Part shown: in pieces, positions 24,050 to 27,077 of the stretch | Numbering within the stretch: position 1 is the stretch's first letter | Layout of the letters: each line of letters begins with the position of its first letter | Assembly (NCBI GenBank): GCA_039808845.1 | Contig: JBDHTS010000026.1 | Coordinates: 1-27,077, forward strand | Direction: 5' to 3' | Length of the DNA stretch: 27,077 bases | Source of the DNA: JBDHTS01 sp039808845 | Lineage (GTDB): Bacteria; Pseudomonadota; Alphaproteobacteria; Micavibrionales; Micavibrionaceae | Notes under the pieces: generated by a model | What the model was told of the DNA's origin: nothing | The model's input: the letters and a program-made list of their open reading frames with translations, nothing else | Databases searched by the model: none | Program-made: the position numbers and the translations under genes

Positions 24050-24736
24050 TCAGGCGGTTTTCTTCATGGTGGGATAGAGCGCGTCCAGCGGGTTCGGCTT
24101 GCTGCCCGAACCGCCTTTTTCGATCGTGTCTTCCTGCAGCGTCTTGCCGATTTTGTGGAACACGCGGATGATTTCGGGGTTGTCGCCCAGACCTGTATCG
24201 TTCAGCAGTTTGCGCAGTTCGGGCGTGCCGTAGGTCTGCAGCGCCTTCGAAGCGATCGCCAGGTTTTCGGCGCCGCCGATATCCTTGTCGGCTGCGACCT
24301 GGTCGCGCCATTCCGTGCGTGTCGCGTTGTAGGCGTCGTTCTGGCGCGTGGCCATCTCCTGCGCCATCTTCTGGCCGAGGGGCAAAAGCTTGGCGGTGTT
24401 TTCCTTCGTCAGGCCGAGTTCGCCCGCGACCGCACCCAGTTCGGCCAGCATGTCCTTGCTGATCGTCACGCCTTCCGGCAGCTCCATGTCGGACAGGTCC
24501 AGCGGTTCGCCCTTGGCCTTTTCGTCTTTTTTGCCTTCGGGGTTTTCGTCGGTCTTCGCGCCTTCGCCCTGCTTGTTTTCCGGCGTGTCGTTTTTCGCAG
24601 TGCCGCCGTCCTGTCCCTGGTCGCCTTTATTGGCATCCGGTGCCGCGCCCGTATCCCCCTTGCCATCCCCGGCTTTCGCAGCCTGGTCGGCGGAGGTATT
24701 CGCGGTTTCGTTGGTCAGCAGGGTGTCAGTGGTCAT
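24050..24736 (-). CDS. Capsid scaffolding protein
   Basis: This 228-residue protein lies directly upstream of the capsid gene. Residues 1-80 are low-complexity and very polar (Asp, Lys, Gly, Asn), including KKDEKAKGEPLDLSDMELPE. Residues about 85-215 are helical (KDMLAELGAVAGELGLTKEN and following; MAQEMATRQNDAYNATRTEW), ending in a basic tail. Acidic disordered start, helical middle and basic capsid-binding end are usual for podovirus scaffolds. Its ATG overlaps the end of the Bbp19-like gene by 11 bp. No protease motif is apparent. Function is assigned from layout and position. Confidence 0.78.
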   Translation of the reverse strand: MTTDTLLTNETANTSADQAAKAGDGKGDTGAAPDANKGDQGQDGGTAKNDTPENKQGEGAKTDENPEGKKDEKAKGEPLDLSDMELPEGVTISKDMLAELGAVAGELGLTKENTAKLLPLGQKMAQEMATRQNDAYNATRTEWRDQVAADKDIGGAENLAIASKALQTYGTPELRKLLNDTGLGDNPEIIRVFHKIGKTLQEDTIEKGGSGSKPNPLDALYPTMKKTA

Positions 24737-25040
24737 TGTTTCGTTCCAAAAGCATTTCGAGGTATCGGTTAGGGCAATGTTCGATGATGCTGTTCAAAAG
24801 CTGCAGGCCCTGGTTTCTTCCGCCTTCCTGAAACGCCGTGCCCAGGGCTTCGCCTGTAAAGCTCGACTGGAAGGTTCCCGCCCTGGCCAGAAGCATCCAG
24901 ACGATGCGGCGGCCTCTCGGTTCGGTCATCAGCCAGATCAGGTCGTTTTTCTCCTGTTCCCGCTGAAGGGCTTCCTGCTCTTGTTTCGCTTCCCGTTCAT
25001 CCTCCTGCGCTGCGATATTGGTCGGGTCAAAACTGTTCAT
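24726..25040 (-). CDS. Bbp19-like small phage protein
   Basis: This 104-residue protein has a Glu/Gln-rich start and a core EKNDLIWLMTEPRGRRIVWM, then RAGTFQSSFTGEALGTAFQE, GGRNQGLQLLNSIIEHCP. That core (DL-WLM--PRGRR--W-LL--AG-F-SSF, EG-RN-GL-L) is the signature of the Bbp19-like family of small proteins found before scaffold and capsid genes in BPP-1-related phages. The function is unknown; a role in head assembly is probable from position. It is the first gene after the second copy of the promoter-like repeat, and its ribosome site is weak. Confidence 0.78.
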   Translation of the reverse strand: MNSFDPTNIAAQEDEREAKQEQEALQREQEKNDLIWLMTEPRGRRIVWMLLARAGTFQSSFTGEALGTAFQEGGRNQGLQLLNSIIEHCPNRYLEMLLERNNDH

Positions 25041-25068
25041 GTCGGGAACTCTATGTGAAAAAATTCGA

Positions 25069-25083
25069 TTTACGCGTACCGGG
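25069..25083 (-). promoter_or_regulatory. Candidate phage late promoter, copy 2
   Basis: On the minus strand CCCGGTACGCGTAAA is repeated exactly as at 8830-8844. Here it lies 5 bp after the stop codon of the glycine-rich adhesin and 28 bp before the Bbp19-like, scaffold and capsid genes, which is where a strong head-gene promoter is expected. The following bases are AT-rich (CGAATTTTTT). The central TACGCGTA is self-complementary, so a dimeric regulator could also bind it. Confidence 0.5.
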
Positions 25084-25088
25084 GTGCA

Positions 25089-27077
25089 TCACTTGGAAAT
25101 CACCACGACAACGCCGTCGCCTCCTGCGCCTCCGGTGCCGCCGGTAGAGCCGTTTGCGGCAGCCCCGCCACCGCCGCCGCCGCCGCCGTAAAGACCGCCG
25201 TTGCCGCCGTTGCCGCCGTTGCCTGAAATATTTCCGCCGCCGCCTCCGCCGCCACCGCCACCGGCAGGGCTGTTCGTCAATGCGATCGCGCCGCCGTTGC
25301 CGCCGTTGCCGCCGCCGGTTGCCCCCGCGGTGCCGCTGCCGGTCGTCGTAACGGCCGCCGCGACGCGCCCGCCAGCGCCACCTGCGTAATCCGTCGATCC
25401 GCCCGCATCGATGCCGCCGCCGCCGCCACCTGAACCGGGGGAAAGTCCGCCGACGCCAAACGCGGATCCGCTCGGCACCGCTGCCGCTCCTGCCGCCGCT
25501 GCTGTTCCGGCGCCGCCGGGGTTGCCAAGCTGCGTTCCGTAAGCGCCGCCCAGGCCGCCACCGCCGGTTCCGGCGCCCGCCCGCCCGCCTTGCGCGCGCA
25601 GATAGCTGCTGAAGGAACTGTCATTGCCGTTGTTGCCGGTCGCCCCGGCTGTTGTGGACGTGCCTGTTTTGGCTGCGCCGCCCGTGCCGACGGTGACGGC
25701 GACCGTCGCGCCCAGATCGGCGGCGTTGAATTCACGCATGGCGTAAGCGCCTGATCCACCGCCGCCCGCGCCAGCCAGGGACGAAGCCGCGCGTGCGCCG
25801 CCGCCGCCGCCGCTGCCGCCGCCCGCGATCATCATCACCGTGACGGCCTGCGCAAAGCCGGGTTTGTTCCACGTGCCGCTGGCGGTGAAAACGTCGACTT
25901 TCGACGACGCGCTGTAATCGGCCAGGATGTTCCAGCGCACGCCGTTGTCGACCAGTTCGACCGCGCCCCAGTTCGCGCCGATCACGTAGGACGCCGCGTT
26001 CTCGATGTTCGCGACAGGCTGGACCGTGAAGTTGTCGACGTTGCCGACGAAGTCCAGGTCGGCGCGCAGTTTCAGCGTGCCGTCCGCGCCTGCGGTCAGC
26101 GTTTCGGTATGCGTGCCGTTGGCCGCGCGGTTCGTGCCCGCCGTGCCGCCGACGACGGCGCGCAGGTTGCCCGCCGAATACCCGGAGATCGTGAAGGAAA
26201 CGCTGTATTGTTCGCCCGCCGTGATCCGGCTGGTCTGCGACATGTCCGCGTCTGCGGACTGCACGCCGCTGCTGGACGCCACGCCGCCGCTGATCGACCA
26301 GCCTGTGCCGAGCGTCCAGGACGCTGCGCTGGCAAAGGTGCCGTTGGCGACGAAGTTCTGCAGTGTCGGCGTGATCGTAATCGGGTATGTGCCGGCGTTG
26401 CCCGCGCCGTCCTTGATCCGGAAGCTGCGGCCCGGAATGCCGGGGGCGGGCAGGGAGACCGCCGTCGTCGCGGGCGTCGCTTTGTTGATGACGACCGTGC
26501 GGTCGCTGTCCAGCACGGCGACCGCGCCCGAAGCCGTGACGACGCGAACGCCGTCGTTATGCGGGTTCGTGACGTTCGCCCAGGCGAAGGTCGTATGGCC
26601 TGTCGAATACAGCAGGGTCGGCGTGACGTTCGATGGATTGTATTCGACGATGCCGGGGCAATAGATGGTTTTCAGCGCCGTCGTGTCGTTTTGCGTGAAG
26701 AATGCGGTCGGCTTGTTCGCCGCGTCGCCCTTGATGACGATCGGCTTGACCAGATAGATGATCGTGCCGCCGCCCAGCGTCGCGTCGGAACGCGTGACGT
26801 TGCAATTGTACGGCGCGCCGCGCGGGCTTTTTCGGTAGTCCAGCGTGACCTGCGCCGTGATGATGATAATGCATCCCGGTTGCGTATCCAGCCACGTCTT
26901 CATGCGCCTGGCGATCACGCCGATGCCGATCGTCAGCGGCACGGATTTGCCGACGGAAATACAGGTACCGACGTCATTGAATTTCGAGTTTTCCAGGTAG
27001 ATCATGCGTTTGTTCGTCAGGCCGTCCTGGTCGATCAGGTTGATCGCGATATCCGCGTCCGTCGTGCCTGTCTGCGT
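25089..27077 (-). CDS. Second adhesin with carbohydrate-binding-like module and glycine-rich tip (partial)
   Basis: The frame stays open to the right edge, so at least 662 residues are seen and the true start is outside. The ATG at 27005 has no ribosome site and is probably internal. The visible N-terminal part is beta-rich (IAINLIDQDGLTNKRMIYLE, VTLDYRKSPRGAPYNCNV) and could be a fibre or spike body. At about 26025-26362 lies a module like CBM4/9-type carbohydrate binding: NFVANGTFASAASWTLGTGW, EQYSVSFTISGY, VDNFTV. From VDVFTASGTWNKP to the end (about 25890-25089) it is Gly-rich, ending GGAGGDGVVVVISK. The tail-tip start VFTASGTWNKP is shared with the T7 gp17-like fibre. Likely a receptor-binding protein; its place before the head genes is unusual. 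Confidence 0.75.
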   Translation of the reverse strand, partial: TQTGTTDADIAINLIDQDGLTNKRMIYLENSKFNDVGTCISVGKSVPLTIGIGVIARRMKTWLDTQPGCIIIITAQVTLDYRKSPRGAPYNCNVTRSDATLGGGTIIYLVKPIVIKGDAANKPTAFFTQNDTTALKTIYCPGIVEYNPSNVTPTLLYSTGHTTFAWANVTNPHNDGVRVVTASGAVAVLDSDRTVVINKATPATTAVSLPAPGIPGRSFRIKDGAGNAGTYPITITPTLQNFVANGTFASAASWTLGTGWSISGGVASSSGVQSADADMSQTSRITAGEQYSVSFTISGYSAGNLRAVVGGTAGTNRAANGTHTETLTAGADGTLKLRADLDFVGNVDNFTVQPVANIENAASYVIGANWGAVELVDNGVRWNILADYSASSKVDVFTASGTWNKPGFAQAVTVMMIAGGGSGGGGGARAASSLAGAGGGGSGAYAMREFNAADLGATVAVTVGTGGAAKTGTSTTAGATGNNGNDSSFSSYLRAQGGRAGAGTGGGGLGGAYGTQLGNPGGAGTAAAAGAAAVPSGSAFGVGGLSPGSGGGGGGIDAGGSTDYAGGAGGRVAAAVTTTGSGTAGATGGGNGGNGGAIALTNSPAGGGGGGGGGGNISGNGGNGGNGGLYGGGGGGGGAAANGSTGGTGGAGGDGVVVVISK

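Larger units (their letters stand above)
4831..27077. mobile_element. Integrated podovirus (prophage), left part
   Basis: From the tRNA remnant to the right edge nearly every gene is phage-like and on the minus strand. The order follows a T7-type late region (adaptor, nozzle, internal virion proteins, fibre, lysis genes) behind a BPP-1-like head module. The left end is supported by the tRNA fragment. The right end, and the integrase, repressor, replication genes, portal and terminase, lie outside the window. The genes seen are intact, with tight overlaps and no visible frameshifts, so the element does not look decayed in this part. If the rest is equally intact it could be an inducible prophage, but that cannot be judged from here. 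Confidence 0.88.

Noticed and set aside
25089..25890. Repetitive GCCGCC-rich DNA resembling a tandem array or CRISPR
   Set aside because: It is the codon pattern of Gly-rich coding sequence; there are no regular repeats with unique spacers.

Overview
The window is the junction between a bacterial chromosome (about 1-4830) and the left part of an integrated podovirus (about 4831 to the right edge, 27077). The host is probably an alphaproteobacterium. This rests on the high GC content, the form of the ETF beta/alpha proteins, and a chromosome-encoded CCA on a tRNA-Arg(CCT)-like 3' half. That assignment is inference from sequence style, not from a search.

Chromosomal part: the C-terminal end of a low-molecular-weight protein tyrosine phosphatase overlaps a fructosamine-3-kinase family gene, a pairing linked to repair of sugar-damaged proteins. 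A membrane-anchored PEBP/YbhB-like protein follows. A nested inverted repeat, probably a two-way terminator, separates it from the convergent etfB-etfA operon. A perfect 18-bp palindrome lies between etfB and a divergent gene for an unrecognised HExxH (HELDH) metallopeptidase-like protein.

Boundary: at 4831-4878 (minus strand) there is a 3' half of tRNA-Arg(CCT), running from the anticodon loop to CCA, with no matching 5' half. This is the expected look of one prophage attachment junction. Short direct and inverted repeats and a likely promoter follow, then two small plus-strand genes of unknown function.

Prophage part: all other phage genes are on the minus strand and form one late operon, read right to left. 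The order is: glycine-rich adhesin (cut by the window edge), Bbp19-like protein, scaffold, major capsid protein, Bbp16-like cement protein, a charged protein, tail tubular A-like adaptor, tail nozzle-like protein, GNAT acetyltransferase, gp14-like internal protein, lytic-transglycosylase internal protein, a 2243-residue ejection/polyvalent protein, T7 gp17-like fibre, DUF4376-like protein, holin candidate, SAR endolysin, and overlapping i-spanin/o-spanin. The tail and internal-virion order follows T7 genes 11-17, while the head proteins resemble those of Bordetella phage BPP-1, so the phage looks like a mosaic.

Most notable: (1) the giant protein in the T7 gp16 position carries an ADP-ribosyltransferase-like domain in a sharply lower-GC segment, next to an HESGH zincin-like motif and polyvalent-protein-type domains; (2) a 15-bp sequence, CCCGGTACGCGTAAA, occurs in exactly two intergenic gaps, both on the coding strand just after a stop codon, where T7 keeps late promoters; (3) two separate adhesin genes end in related glycine-rich domains. 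No integrase, portal, terminase, polymerase or repressor is in the window; they would lie to the right.
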